Positions 34,535 through 42,798 of a DNA stretch of 43,006 nt are shown one piece after another. The notes beneath the pieces were generated by a model, which was not told the origin of the DNA, searched no databases, and saw only the letters and a list, made by a program, of their open reading frames with translations. Both the position numbers and the translations under genes were made by a program. The DNA is from Psychrobacter sp. APC 3426. GTDB lineage: Bacteria > Pseudomonadota > Gammaproteobacteria > Pseudomonadales > Moraxellaceae. How positions within the stretch are numbered: the stretch's first letter is position 1; the number at the start of each line of letters is the position of its first letter. The stretch spans positions 1 to 43,006 of the forward strand of contig NZ_JASDCF010000026.1 in assembly GCF_030408035.1 (NCBI RefSeq), written 5' to 3'.

Positions 34535-35200
34535 ATGTTGACCATCGCATTAGATCCTGCAGCACTGATCACCACTTTTGACCCGCGCTCTTTGATATAT
34601 TTGTTTGATATGATTGGCATTGTTGCTTGTAGCATTTCAGGCACCATACTGGCCAAGCATAAAAATTTCGATGTGTTTGGCTGTTTGCTGGTGTCTATTG
34701 TCACCGCTATCGGGGGCGGTACAGTGCGTGATGTCATTTTAGACCGTCATCCGCTGTTTTGGATGGTAGATATGAGCTATCTGACGGTGATTACTATCTC
34801 TTCGCTAACCATGCAAATATTCTTTCACCCAAACTCTAGACGCGTCGATAAGTTCCTAAAGCTTTCTGACACCATTGGTCTATCAGCTTTTACCTTAATC
34901 GGTATTAAGGTTGCTGATAGCATGGGCGCCAATGTGCCCGTGGCATTGTTATTAGGGGTGATTACTATTGTGGTCGGCGGTATCATCCGCGATATGATTT
35001 GCAACGAGATTCCGTTGGTGTTGCAGCAAGAGATTTATATCACGGCCGCCTTAACGGGCGGCGTTCTATACTTTGCGTTGCACAACCTTGGCGTGACGCC
35101 TTGGGTGGCTGATATCTCTGCGATGAGTACTATCTTTACCTTACGCATGCTAGCAATACGCTACGATTGGCAGTTTCCAACACTAGAATGGAAGTATTAA
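34535..35200 (+). CDS. Trimeric intracellular cation (TRIC) channel family protein, copy 2
   Basis: This 221-residue paralogue of the gene directly upstream has the same two repeat motifs, GGGTVRDVILDRHPLFWM and GGIIRDMICNEIPLVLQQEI. The proteins differ most at both ends and in the loop near residues 90-100, which is charged here (HPNSRRVDK). Tandem copies suggest either a hetero-oligomeric channel or duplication with divergence. AATGAGAATCACC before the ATG gives a weak ribosome-binding site, so translation may be coupled to copy 1. Confidence 0.93.
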   Translation: MLTIALDPAALITTFDPRSLIYLFDMIGIVACSISGTILAKHKNFDVFGCLLVSIVTAIGGGTVRDVILDRHPLFWMVDMSYLTVITISSLTMQIFFHPNSRRVDKFLKLSDTIGLSAFTLIGIKVADSMGANVPVALLLGVITIVVGGIIRDMICNEIPLVLQQEIYITAALTGGVLYFALHNLGVTPWVADISAMSTIFTLRMLAIRYDWQFPTLEWKY

Positions 35201-35270
35201 CTCTTAATAACGGTTGCTACAGTTGTTGCTAACATTACTGCCAATACTATTAATACCCCTAGCCCACTTC

Positions 35271-35419
35271 TATAGTGAGTCCTAAATAAAAAGAGTGCAG
35301 TTTTTACAGCGTGCTACTGGGATAAACTTCCTTTGCTTGCTGTGCGACTCCATCACTCCAGAGGCTGCACAAAATTTATCCCAGTAGCACTGTATTTATT
35401 TTATAGTGGATCGACTATA
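35271..35419. repeat. MITE-like element, copy C (149 bp, diverged arms)
   Basis: Ends TATAGTGAGTCC (35271-35282) and GGATCGACTATA (35408-35419) are imperfect inverted repeats. The central arms GTGCTACTGGGATAAA (35311-35326) and TTTATCCCAGTAGCAC (35375-35390) are perfectly complementary but unlike the arms of copies A and B. The core between them carries TTGCTTGCTGTGC and AGAGGCT, which copies A and B carry on the opposite strand. It lies between the TRIC genes and the 3' end of recJ and slightly overlaps the recJ stop region (35415). Confidence 0.8.
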
Positions 35420-37244
35420 CCGTGTCTTTGACGAGCGCTAAATCTTTTACCATAAGCTGCAAGCTTTGTTTGCCATTCCACTCGTTGATGTCTAGCTGAA
35501 ATAATAAGTGTACTTTTTCGGCTCGGTAATCCCAAACGCTGTTATCAAAGTTAAAATAAATGGCTTCGATTGGGTACTGCACATCAGGATAACGCAGTGA
35601 CAATTTAAGATGCTTGTCTTTTAAGACTTTAAAGCTCAGCACTTCAAATATGCCGTCAAATATCGGCGGTGCAAAGCCATGACCCCAAATACTGGCATCA
35701 GCCAGATGCTCAGCGAACCACAAGCTAAAGTCACCTGCTTGTAGTGGCCCATCGGTGAATTTTTGCTCGGCGAACACTTCTTCATCCATCTCTGCCATGA
35801 CTTCATTGAACGCTGTCACAAAACCCTCAAAGTTGCGACGTTTGATCGTCAAACCTGCGGCCATCGCATGACCACCAAAGTGAGTAATCAATTCAGGATA
35901 ACGCTCGGCGACCTGCTCAATGGCATCACGAATATGCACGCCCGCAATAGATCGCGCTGAGCCTTTAATCGCATCATCATCTCCAGTACGCTCTGTATCC
36001 GCTGGTGCAAAGACAATACTAGGTAAATAATGGCTTTCCTTTAAACGTCCGGCGACGATACCGATGACGCCTTGATGCCAATCGTCTTGATATAAAATAA
36101 TGCTGCGATCTCGATTATTCACAGTCTCTTTATCAGTTTTAGACTGAATAAGAATTTCATCGCTCTCGTCAGTAGCAGTATTCTCATCGTTTTCATTTGC
36201 AGCAGTAGCTAATGCTTGCACAATATTATCTGCTTGCGCACGCATCTCACCTTCAACATGGCGACGGGTACGGTTTAGCTGCTCAAGCTCCTGCGCCAAA
36301 CGTTGCGCGGTGCTCCAGTCTTCAGTCAATAAGCACTCTATACCGATGCGCATATTATCCATGCGCCCAGCAGCATTGATACGCGGGCCTAAAACAAAAC
36401 CAAAATCCTGCGCATGTAACTGCTTGGGATCTCGACCCGCTTGCTCGAGCAGTGCCAGTATACCTAAACAGCAGCGACTCTGACGAATAGCATTCAATCC
36501 ATGATGCACTAAGATACGGTTGTTTTTATCAAGGACACCAACGTCTGCAATCGTGCCAAGCGCCACTAAGTCTAAATATTGACTGACTTGGACAGTAGAC
36601 TTACCGGCTTCACGGCGCAGTTTTGCCAGTCGTCCAAGTACATAAAACGCCACCCCAACCCCTACCAATGCTTTACTAGTAAAATTACAATCGAGCTGAT
36701 TGGGATTGACCACAGCCTCTGCAGGTGGTGTCTCTTTAGTGGTCAAGTGATGATCAGTGATGATGACGATAATGCCCTCAGCCTGTGCGCGTGCCACGCC
36801 TTCATGGCTTGAGATACCATTATCGACAGTAACTATCATATCTGGCTTGTAGGTTTCGATACCTAACTCGACAATTTCTGGCGTCAAACCATAACCGTAT
36901 TTGAAGCGATCTGGTACTAGGAAATCAACGACCGCGCCCATCTTGGTGAGCGCACGCATCATTAGCGCAGTGCTGGTCGCGCCGTCACAGTCAAAGTCGC
37001 CAACAATAAGGATGCGCTGACGGTCATCAATGGCCACATCTAATAGACGCACCGCATCAACGACACCGTGCAGCATCTCAGCTGGCAGTAGACCAGACAA
37101 TCCAGTTTCGAGCTCATCAGGCGCAGTAATACCGCGACCTGCATACAGGCGAGCAAGCGTCAGTGATTGAGCGGCAAGTGGTTGCAACGCGGCGGGCAAC
37201 TCGTCGATGCGAGTGCTGGTATAACGAGGGGTTAAATTTAGCAT
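35415..37244 (-). CDS. recJ: Single-stranded-DNA-specific exonuclease RecJ
   Basis: RecJ is a 5'-3' exonuclease on single-stranded DNA, used in recombination (RecF pathway), mismatch repair and base excision repair. It needs Mn2+ or Mg2+. The 609 residues show the DHH-family motifs: DFDCDGATSTALMMRAL (about 82-98), VTVDNGISS and ITDHHLTTKE (about 138-168), and the DHHA1 part with GSARSIAGVHIRDAI (about 405) and HFGGHAMAAGLTI (about 430). There is an acidic, poorly conserved stretch (about 345-372, NENDENTATDESDE) before the HQGVIGIVAGRLKE segment. Length is slightly over E. coli RecJ (577) because of it. It is single and convergent with the TRIC pair. Confidence 0.95.
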   Translation of the reverse strand: MLNLTPRYTSTRIDELPAALQPLAAQSLTLARLYAGRGITAPDELETGLSGLLPAEMLHGVVDAVRLLDVAIDDRQRILIVGDFDCDGATSTALMMRALTKMGAVVDFLVPDRFKYGYGLTPEIVELGIETYKPDMIVTVDNGISSHEGVARAQAEGIIVIITDHHLTTKETPPAEAVVNPNQLDCNFTSKALVGVGVAFYVLGRLAKLRREAGKSTVQVSQYLDLVALGTIADVGVLDKNNRILVHHGLNAIRQSRCCLGILALLEQAGRDPKQLHAQDFGFVLGPRINAAGRMDNMRIGIECLLTEDWSTAQRLAQELEQLNRTRRHVEGEMRAQADNIVQALATAANENDENTATDESDEILIQSKTDKETVNNRDRSIILYQDDWHQGVIGIVAGRLKESHYLPSIVFAPADTERTGDDDAIKGSARSIAGVHIRDAIEQVAERYPELITHFGGHAMAAGLTIKRRNFEGFVTAFNEVMAEMDEEVFAEQKFTDGPLQAGDFSLWFAEHLADASIWGHGFAPPIFDGIFEVLSFKVLKDKHLKLSLRYPDVQYPIEAIYFNFDNSVWDYRAEKVHLLFQLDINEWNGKQSLQLMVKDLALVKDTV

Positions 37245-37615
37245 GAGCGTATTCTACTGGCTTTAGTTAAGGGTCACAATGGTTAAGTTTGCTGACTTGG
37301 TTTACCCTTTATGATTGCTTTACTGCGCTATAAATCATATTTTACTACCGATACTTAGCGAAATTTAGAGTTTTATCAGTTTGCTGAATTCGTCATCTCT
37401 TTAAAAAAGTGTTTTTAAAAGACTGTTTACAAAAACGGTGCATAGTGACTGTATTTTTCTGCATTTTGCTACAAAGCAATGATTGTATGCCGCTAATAAA
37501 TCCATAAAATAGGTAGCAACTTAAGATACTTGATATTTTTAGATAATTAATATTTATTGCTACACTTATACCAATATTCGAATTATTCTATTTTCACAAA
37601 TTAATAGGACACCTT
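37245..37615. other. Intergenic region between recJ and the 171-residue protein gene
   Basis: AT-rich divergent promoter space of 371 bases. I see no gene, no terminator and no strong repeat in it. Confidence 0.4.
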
Positions 37616-38131
37616 ATGAAAACCACGCCAGTTGCTGAAAAACTTCCAAATACTATTGACCCTAATCTAGACCTTGATAAGGTTAAGAAAGAATGTCTTG
37701 GTCTCGTAAAAAAACGTGCCAGAGTTTCTGCTGGTGTGGCTATTATTCCAGTTCCGTTCTTTGATGTGGCAGTAGATGCTGGCATGTTGACCCAGCTTAT
37801 CCCTGAAATCAGTGAACGTTTTGGTCTAATTGAAAACCGCAGATCTGCGATCGACTTAGAGTCACGTGAAGTACATTGGAGCGCAATCAGAGACCGTACT
37901 GTCGACTTTGCAGGCTTAATGGCAACACGTGGTATCGTTAAAAAAACAATCCAAGGCTTTGGCGGTCGTATCGCTGCCAAACAAGTCACCAAGTTTATTC
38001 CACTGGGTGGTCAATTGGTCGCAGCCACTATGGGCTATACCATTTTTAAGAAAATCGCCACTGACCATATCAATGAATGCTACAAACTGGCTAAAGACAT
38101 TCAGCAGAAACAACATGGCAAGAATGTCTAA
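37616..38131 (+). CDS. Conserved hypothetical protein with DUF697/EcsC-like hydrophobic region
   Basis: The 171-residue protein has a basic start (KKECLGLVKKRARVSAG), then hydrophobic segments AIIPVPFFDVAVDAGMLTQLI (about 40-60) and GFGGRIAAKQVTKFIPLGGQLVAATMGYTIFKKIA (about 116-150). The Pro-rich first segment and GG-containing second resemble the DUF697 and EcsC-type membrane-associating regions, but I do not place it firmly. AGGA lies 7 bases before the ATG, and a strong terminator follows, so it is a real monocistronic gene. The role is unknown; it may sit on the inner membrane face. Confidence 0.75.
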   Translation: MKTTPVAEKLPNTIDPNLDLDKVKKECLGLVKKRARVSAGVAIIPVPFFDVAVDAGMLTQLIPEISERFGLIENRRSAIDLESREVHWSAIRDRTVDFAGLMATRGIVKKTIQGFGGRIAAKQVTKFIPLGGQLVAATMGYTIFKKIATDHINECYKLAKDIQQKQHGKNV

Positions 38132-38195
38132 AGTGATACCTAAAACAAAGTTCTCAGCAGTCGTTAGTATTAAAGACTGAGATGATATAAATAGT

Positions 38196-38232
38196 AAACC
38201 AGCCAAGACAAACTGCCTTGGCTGGTTTTTTT
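38196..38232 (+). terminator. Terminator after the 171-residue protein gene
   Basis: Perfect 12-bp stem AAACCAGCCAAG (38196-38207) with CTTGGCTGGTTT (38217-38228), then T-run. Confidence 0.92.
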
Positions 38233-38387
38233 ATTCTATATTTGTCTGCTAGCCCTTTATTGCCCGCAATACTTATTCCATACCTCTGCTCGCGAGCTGC
38301 TCACATGGATAGCTGATTCGATAACCAGATAACCTTACTATAGAACTAAAGAGGCAGACGTTGTTTCTGACTGATAATAATTCATCA

Positions 38388-38410
38388 ATCACTGACTAAG
38401 TGATAATATG
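38388..38410. promoter_or_regulatory. Palindromic motif upstream of the lipoprotein gene
   Basis: ATCACTGACTAAGTGAT followed by AATATG. The same motif without the inner CTAA occurs at 38952-38970 before phoD. It is a candidate shared operator. The remaining 38132-38518 has no gene. Confidence 0.4.
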
Positions 38411-38518
38411 AGCCTTTACGATAAAGGACTGCTAAACCTCATTTCAAAATATGGCAGTGATGCACCATAAATAAATACTTTTAGCCAAAAAAACCAACCA
38501 CCATTAAAGGACTAATTC

Positions 38519-38908
38519 ATGAAAAAAATCTTAATCTCTACTGCGATGCTTGCCATCTTTTCTTTAACAGGATGTACCACGACAGGCGGTGTCAATAACA
38601 ACGCCGGTAATGCTATCGGTACTGCCAATGAGATTGGTATGAATGTCTTTCGGGCAGCAGTTGATAACCAATGTCGCAGTCAGATTGAAAACCAAAGTGC
38701 GTGGCGTATTGCCAGTGCGGCGATGACTGAAACGCAAGAAGAAGCCATAAAAAGTAATGTGTGTGGCTGTGTCAGCGAGCAAGCGCCGCAACAAGTCACC
38801 ATCGTTGAATTGGGCAATGCCGCCATTGATACCAATTATCGGACTCAATTGGTCACTCGCGTCGTCGCCAAGTCGCTACAGAGCTGCTATGCAAGCTTCG
38901 CTAAATAG
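38519..38908 (+). CDS. Small predicted lipoprotein, unknown function
   Basis: This 129-residue exported protein has an N-terminal signal MKKILISTAMLAIFSLTGC with lipobox LTGC. The lipid-bearing Cys is residue 19, and Thr-Thr-Thr follows, which favours the outer membrane. The mature part contains Cys residues at about 52, 81, 83 and 122 (VCGCVS, SCYASF), which could form two disulfides in the periplasm. AAAGGA lies 9 bases before the ATG. The family is not recognised. Its neighbour phoD, 204 bases downstream, shares a palindromic upstream motif with it. Confidence 0.85.
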   Translation: MKKILISTAMLAIFSLTGCTTTGGVNNNAGNAIGTANEIGMNVFRAAVDNQCRSQIENQSAWRIASAAMTETQEEAIKSNVCGCVSEQAPQQVTIVELGNAAIDTNYRTQLVTRVVAKSLQSCYASFAK

Positions 38909-38951
38909 CTGACCATTTAACTTAATCTATCTAAAGTAACCAAGCCTGTGC

Positions 38952-38970
38952 ATCACTGAGTGATAATATG
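38952..38970. promoter_or_regulatory. Palindromic motif upstream of phoD-like gene
   Basis: ATCACTGAGTGAT is a perfect 13-base palindrome (odd centre) followed by AATATG, matching the motif at 38388-38410. It is 143 bases before the phoD-like ATG, but a terminator-like hairpin lies in between. Confidence 0.4.
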
Positions 38971-39029
38971 CAGTGGATTTGCAAAGCTTGAATTAGTGAG
39001 TTTTGAAACAGTGCTTTGAAATCAAAAGT

Positions 39030-39060
39030 AGACTGGGTTAGCGATTGCTTAACCCAGTCT
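39030..39060 (+). terminator. Hairpin, probable terminator of the lipoprotein gene
   Basis: Perfect 11-bp stem AGACTGGGTTA (39030-39040) with TAACCCAGTCT (39050-39060). It is followed by a mixed ATTGCT, not a pure U-tract. Confidence 0.6.
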
Positions 39061-39112
39061 ATTGCTATAGATTATGAGTAAATGGATTTTACTTTCATAT
39101 CAAGGATGAACG

Positions 39113-40798
39113 ATGAAAAGACGTGACTTTATTAAATTGGGCGGTCAAGCAACTGTGGCTGGCACATTATTAACTCAGCTAAGTGCTTGCTCATCGGATG
39201 ATGATGACAATCTCAATTTCGACCAACTGGATGATTTAGACGACTTAGGCTACCAAGGTGCCGCGCCATTTGTACATGGCATCGCCAGTGGTGATCCGTT
39301 ACAAGACAGGGTAATATTATGGACACGAATCACCAATGACGGCAGCATAAATGCCACTAGTATCCCTGTCGGTTATACGGTCGCAACAGACCCTGACCTA
39401 AAAAACATCGTCGCTCAAGGCAGAGCAATCGCTAGTGCAGAGTCCGACTTTACTGTCAAAGTTGACGCCAAATCTCTACAGCCCAACACCACTTATTACT
39501 ATACCTTTCAAGCTCTGGGCTATCTCTCTCCTACCGGTCGTACCCGTACCATTCCGCAGCCTGACTTACCCGCCAATCAGGTAGAGCGTGTGCGCTTGGC
39601 TGTCGTCTCTTGCTCGAACTATGGATTTGGCTACTTCAATGGTTATGCTGATATCGCCAAGCAAGCCGATATATCAGCCGTATTGCATTTGGGTGACTAT
39701 ATCTATGAGTATCAAGAAGGGTTCTATCGCGACAACGACTTAAAAGAAGAGCGACCTATCTTTCCTGAACATGAAGTCATCAGTTTAGAAGATTATCGCC
39801 TGCGCTATGCGTGTTATCGCACGGATATCGACCTGCAGGAGTGCCATCGCCAACATCCTTTTATCGTGGTGTGGGATGACCATGAGATAGCAGATAACTC
39901 GTGGAAAGGGGGTGCTCGATTCCATTTCCCAAATAAGGGCAACTATTTAGAAAGAAAAATGGCCGCCGTACGCGCTTATCATGAATGGATGCCCATCCGT
40001 GACGATAGCAGCAACGAGCTTGATAGCCAACTGCGAATTTATAGACGCTTTGAGTTTGGCAAATTATTCGATTTGAACATGTTAGACACTCGTATCTTTG
40101 GCCGTGAAAAGCTTGATGTCGATGCCAGTCATGAACCTGAACGCCAATTGCTAGGACTTGAACAAGAAAACTGGCTATACCTGAACATGACAAAAGGCAA
40201 AAACCGCGGTACAAAATGGCAGATACTGGGACAACAAGTGATTTTAGCCCCATTCAAAGGTGCCTCTGCCAGCACCTCAGGGGACATATGGAATGGTTAT
40301 GCTAGCGCTCGCGATCGTCTACTAGACTATATCGACAATAATAATATCGAAAATACAGTCGTGCTCACTGGCGATTATCACGCCTCGTTCGCCTTTGATG
40401 TTGCCAAAAATCCGTTTGATGCCGATAGCTATAATCCAGCGACAGGTGAAGGCTCACTGGCAGTTGAATTCGTCTGCCCTGCCCTGACCTCTCTTGCATT
40501 CCCTGAAAAAAACAATGGACCAGAGGTAAATCCGCATCAAAAGTTCATTAATCAAGTCGATCATGGCTATATGCTATTAGACATCACTGAGCAAGCCTTT
40601 CAATGCGAGTGGTATTATACTGATACCTTAAAAACGCGTAACGACCGTACTCAATTCGCCAAAGGGCTGTACACTAACAGCAATACCAATCATTTGCTTG
40701 AAGGCAGTCAATCTCGTCCTATCACTAATGTTGCGGCCTTGGCTGCGGCCAATAAAGCAATGCCGGTGAAAAAGTCAGCAACGTTGAGCGAAGCTTGA
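39113..40798 (+). CDS. PhoD-type alkaline phosphatase/phosphodiesterase, Tat-exported
   Basis: PhoD-family enzymes are Fe3+/Ca2+ phosphatases that release phosphate from mono- and diesters outside the cytoplasm. The 561-residue protein starts with a twin-arginine signal (KRRDFIKLGG). The signal ends LSACSS, so Cys 26 may also be lipidated. An acidic stretch of Asp residues follows (SDDDDNLNFDQLDDLDD). The N-terminal PhoD domain has ILWTRI and the catalytic domain has LHLGDYIYEY (about 202), VVWDDHEIADNSW (about 253) and LTGDYHASFAF (about 423), which supply the metal-binding Asp, His and Asn residues. AAGGA precedes the ATG. A very strong terminator follows. Phosphate control is typical of the family but I see no clear Pho box. 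Confidence 0.94.
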   Translation: MKRRDFIKLGGQATVAGTLLTQLSACSSDDDDNLNFDQLDDLDDLGYQGAAPFVHGIASGDPLQDRVILWTRITNDGSINATSIPVGYTVATDPDLKNIVAQGRAIASAESDFTVKVDAKSLQPNTTYYYTFQALGYLSPTGRTRTIPQPDLPANQVERVRLAVVSCSNYGFGYFNGYADIAKQADISAVLHLGDYIYEYQEGFYRDNDLKEERPIFPEHEVISLEDYRLRYACYRTDIDLQECHRQHPFIVVWDDHEIADNSWKGGARFHFPNKGNYLERKMAAVRAYHEWMPIRDDSSNELDSQLRIYRRFEFGKLFDLNMLDTRIFGREKLDVDASHEPERQLLGLEQENWLYLNMTKGKNRGTKWQILGQQVILAPFKGASASTSGDIWNGYASARDRLLDYIDNNNIENTVVLTGDYHASFAFDVAKNPFDADSYNPATGEGSLAVEFVCPALTSLAFPEKNNGPEVNPHQKFINQVDHGYMLLDITEQAFQCEWYYTDTLKTRNDRTQFAKGLYTNSNTNHLLEGSQSRPITNVAALAAANKAMPVKKSATLSEA

Positions 40799-40860
40799 TA
40801 GGTTCATCGTCTTCATAATGCTTAAAAGCAATACTTTGACCGTGTAAAAGGGTAAGCGTT

Positions 40861-40906
40861 AAAAACATAAAAGGGTGCGTTAATCAACGCACCCTTTTAT
40901 GTTTTT
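40861..40906 (+). terminator. Strong terminator after phoD-like gene
   Basis: A perfect 21-bp stem (40861-40881 with 40886-40906) has loop AATC. The arms start AAAAACATAAAAGGGTGCG, with A- and T-tracts on the outside. Confidence 0.93.
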
Positions 40907-40943
40907 CGTTTTATTGTTTATGACCTATATTTTAATGATACTT

Positions 40944-41048
40944 ATACCATTCCCAAAAATTAGAGTAACGCGGAAAAATTGCGCAAGTACTACACCTAGT
41001 AGGCTTAGCAAATTTGACAACGTTAATTGCACTTTTTGGGTTTGGTAT
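40944..41048. repeat. 105-bp element with 16-bp terminal inverted repeats
   Basis: ATACCATTCCCAAAAA (40944-40959) and TTTTTGGGTTTGGTAT (41033-41048) match as inverted repeats at 14 of 16 positions. The interior has no coding potential. It is unrelated to elements A-C and looks like a separate MITE-type repeat. Confidence 0.6.
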
Positions 41049-41099
41049 TACATAGCGCTTATAAAAGCAGCAACCGTATCTTTCGAATGGTTGGGTCAC

Positions 41100-41477
41100 T
41101 TATATTTTGTTAACGGTGGTTGGGCTCGCAGGTAAGGAGGCTGTCGACGGCAATATTTTACTGCGGCGAAAGTATTTAGAAGACCCGTCAATAATCTTGT
41201 CTACTTCTTTGATTAAGTCCGCAATGACGTCATCATAAACACCATGATGCAATTCGGTCTCAAACGCTGTAAATGGGTGCTTACGTGAGGCTGAGCTGAC
41301 TTCTGTCACACCTTGTTTACTATAGAAAATATCAACGCGACCATCGCTGTTTAATACACAGTTTAGCTCACCACCTTCAAGCGCCATTTCTACGCGCTCA
41401 GGCATAAAAATATAATCTTCTACATCAATGAGCTTTTTTTCTACTTCTCGTTTAAAAAATGATTTGATATCAAACAT
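41100..41477 (-). CDS. Hypothetical protein, 125 residues
   Basis: The protein starts MFDIKSFFKREVEKKLIDVE and is charged, with alternating strands and helices. A segment reading VEMALEGGELNCVLNSDGRVDIFYSK suggests a small beta domain, and the Ser/Pro-rich end (STASLPASPTTVNKI) is probably disordered. No signal peptide or membrane helix is seen. AAGGGTG lies 6 bases before the ATG, which supports a real gene. No family is recognised. Confidence 0.65.
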   Translation of the reverse strand: MFDIKSFFKREVEKKLIDVEDYIFMPERVEMALEGGELNCVLNSDGRVDIFYSKQGVTEVSSASRKHPFTAFETELHHGVYDDVIADLIKEVDKIIDGSSKYFRRSKILPSTASLPASPTTVNKI

Positions 41478-41681
41478 AGATACACCCTTGTCTTAAAATT
41501 ATAAAATACACTCACACGCCTGACTTTATGATTATCAACCAGCATTTATTTGCCTGCTTGGTAGGTCGTGCTTTATAAATGTATCGTATAAGATAGAAGG
41601 CTAGTTTTTAAGACAGGATATGTAAAACTGCGTTTGCAGTTGGTAAAACGTGTTTTTAACTTTAGCTTTGGTATAGATTCA

Positions 41682-41722
41682 ATAAAAAAAGGAAAGCTAC
41701 ACAATAGATAGCCTCCCTTTTC
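41682..41722 (-). terminator. Terminator after the aminotransferase gene
   Basis: On the minus strand AAGGGAGGCTA pairs with TAGCTTTCCTT (two G-U pairs) around a loop near 41705, followed by a T-run. Confidence 0.75.
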
Positions 41723-41748
41723 TGCTTATTAAAATATACCTAGTTTAA

Positions 41749-42798
41749 TCACACCCAACCTTTTTCACGGAACGACTTCAATACTTTAACAAATACTGTC
41801 ATCTCATCAGGCCTGCCAAGCGTCAAGCGATTGAAACCTGTGATAGGTGCAAACTCACGACCAACAGCGATGCCATGCTCACGCATTCTATTGATATAGG
41901 TTTGCACATCGCCTTTTATTTCGTGGAATATAAAGCTGGCTTGTGAGGGCAAGTAGCGCAAACCAAGCTCATCTAACGTTTGCTCAACCAGTTGGCGCGA
42001 CTCATTGGCGGTACGCAGGCTTAGTGCCAAGAACGCCTCGTCATCCAAGGTCGCTAGCGCAGCGACAGCACCGGCTAAATTGGTATTGTCAACCGAGATA
42101 AACGCCTCTAACTTAGCAATCATTTGCGGGCTGGCGACCGCATAACCGACACGCATACCCGCGAGCGCGCACAGTTTTGAGAAGGTCCGAACCACAACGA
42201 TATTCTCTGAGCGCTGCTCTCTAATCCACGCAATCCCGCTCTCAAAGCTTGAGTCAGTGACGTATTCTGAATAGGCCTCATCTAATAAGAAGTAATGATG
42301 GTCTGGCGCTGTCCCTACCCACTCTTTTAGCATATCCGTAGCAGCAATCGTCGCCGTCGGATTATTGGGGTTACACAGATAAAATAAGCTGATACCGTTA
42401 AAGTCATCAGCTGCTTTTTGCATACCTTGCAAATCAAAGGAATAGCTGTCAGAGACAAGCGGCACCTTTACCACAGGCACATCGATGGAAGTTGCATATA
42501 ATTCAGCATAGGCAAAGGTTGGATGCGGCACAATTACTTGAAACTTCTTGCCTGCTCTCAACGCTTTGTTTTGCAGCATTTGCACGACCGTTCGAATATT
42601 TTCGCTCGACCCGCTGCCCAAAGAGATTTGGCTTTCCGTCACGCCATTGATTTTAGCAACTTTAGTGATTAAAGCTGCGCGTTGATCATCTGGATAACGA
42701 AAACCAATGTCTAAAGATTCTAAAATGGCTTTTCTGGCAGCGTCTGACATGCCCAATGAGTTTTCGTTAGAGTTTAACTCTAGTAACCCCACTCTCAA
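41749..42798 (-). CDS. Histidinol-phosphate aminotransferase-like PLP enzyme, 5' end replaced by IS982
   Basis: This fold-type I aminotransferase is close to HisC, which transfers an amino group between glutamate and imidazole-acetol phosphate. Intact motifs are LNSNENSLG near the N-terminus, LGSGSSENI (about 60), YLCNPNNPTATI (about 140), LLDEAYSEY (about 170) and TFSKLCALAGMRVGYA (about 205, PLP lysine). The C-terminal LTLGRPDEM carries the substrate-binding Arg. Normal HisC proteins have some 20-40 further residues before LNSNEN. Here the frame runs into IS982 sequence within about ten codons and only a TTG (42796-42798), inside the element, could start it. The gene is therefore 5'-truncated; it may be dead or make a shortened enzyme. 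Confidence 0.8.
   Translation of the reverse strand: MRVGLLELNSNENSLGMSDAARKAILESLDIGFRYPDDQRAALITKVAKINGVTESQISLGSGSSENIRTVVQMLQNKALRAGKKFQVIVPHPTFAYAELYATSIDVPVVKVPLVSDSYSFDLQGMQKAADDFNGISLFYLCNPNNPTATIAATDMLKEWVGTAPDHHYFLLDEAYSEYVTDSSFESGIAWIREQRSENIVVVRTFSKLCALAGMRVGYAVASPQMIAKLEAFISVDNTNLAGAVAALATLDDEAFLALSLRTANESRQLVEQTLDELGLRYLPSQASFIFHEIKGDVQTYINRMREHGIAVGREFAPITGFNRLTLGRPDEMTVFVKVLKSFREKGWV

Noticed and set aside
39030..39060. Operator reading of the AGACTGGGTTA inverted repeat
   Set aside because: Its compact stem-loop form and position after the lipoprotein gene fit a terminator better, although the T-tract is poor.
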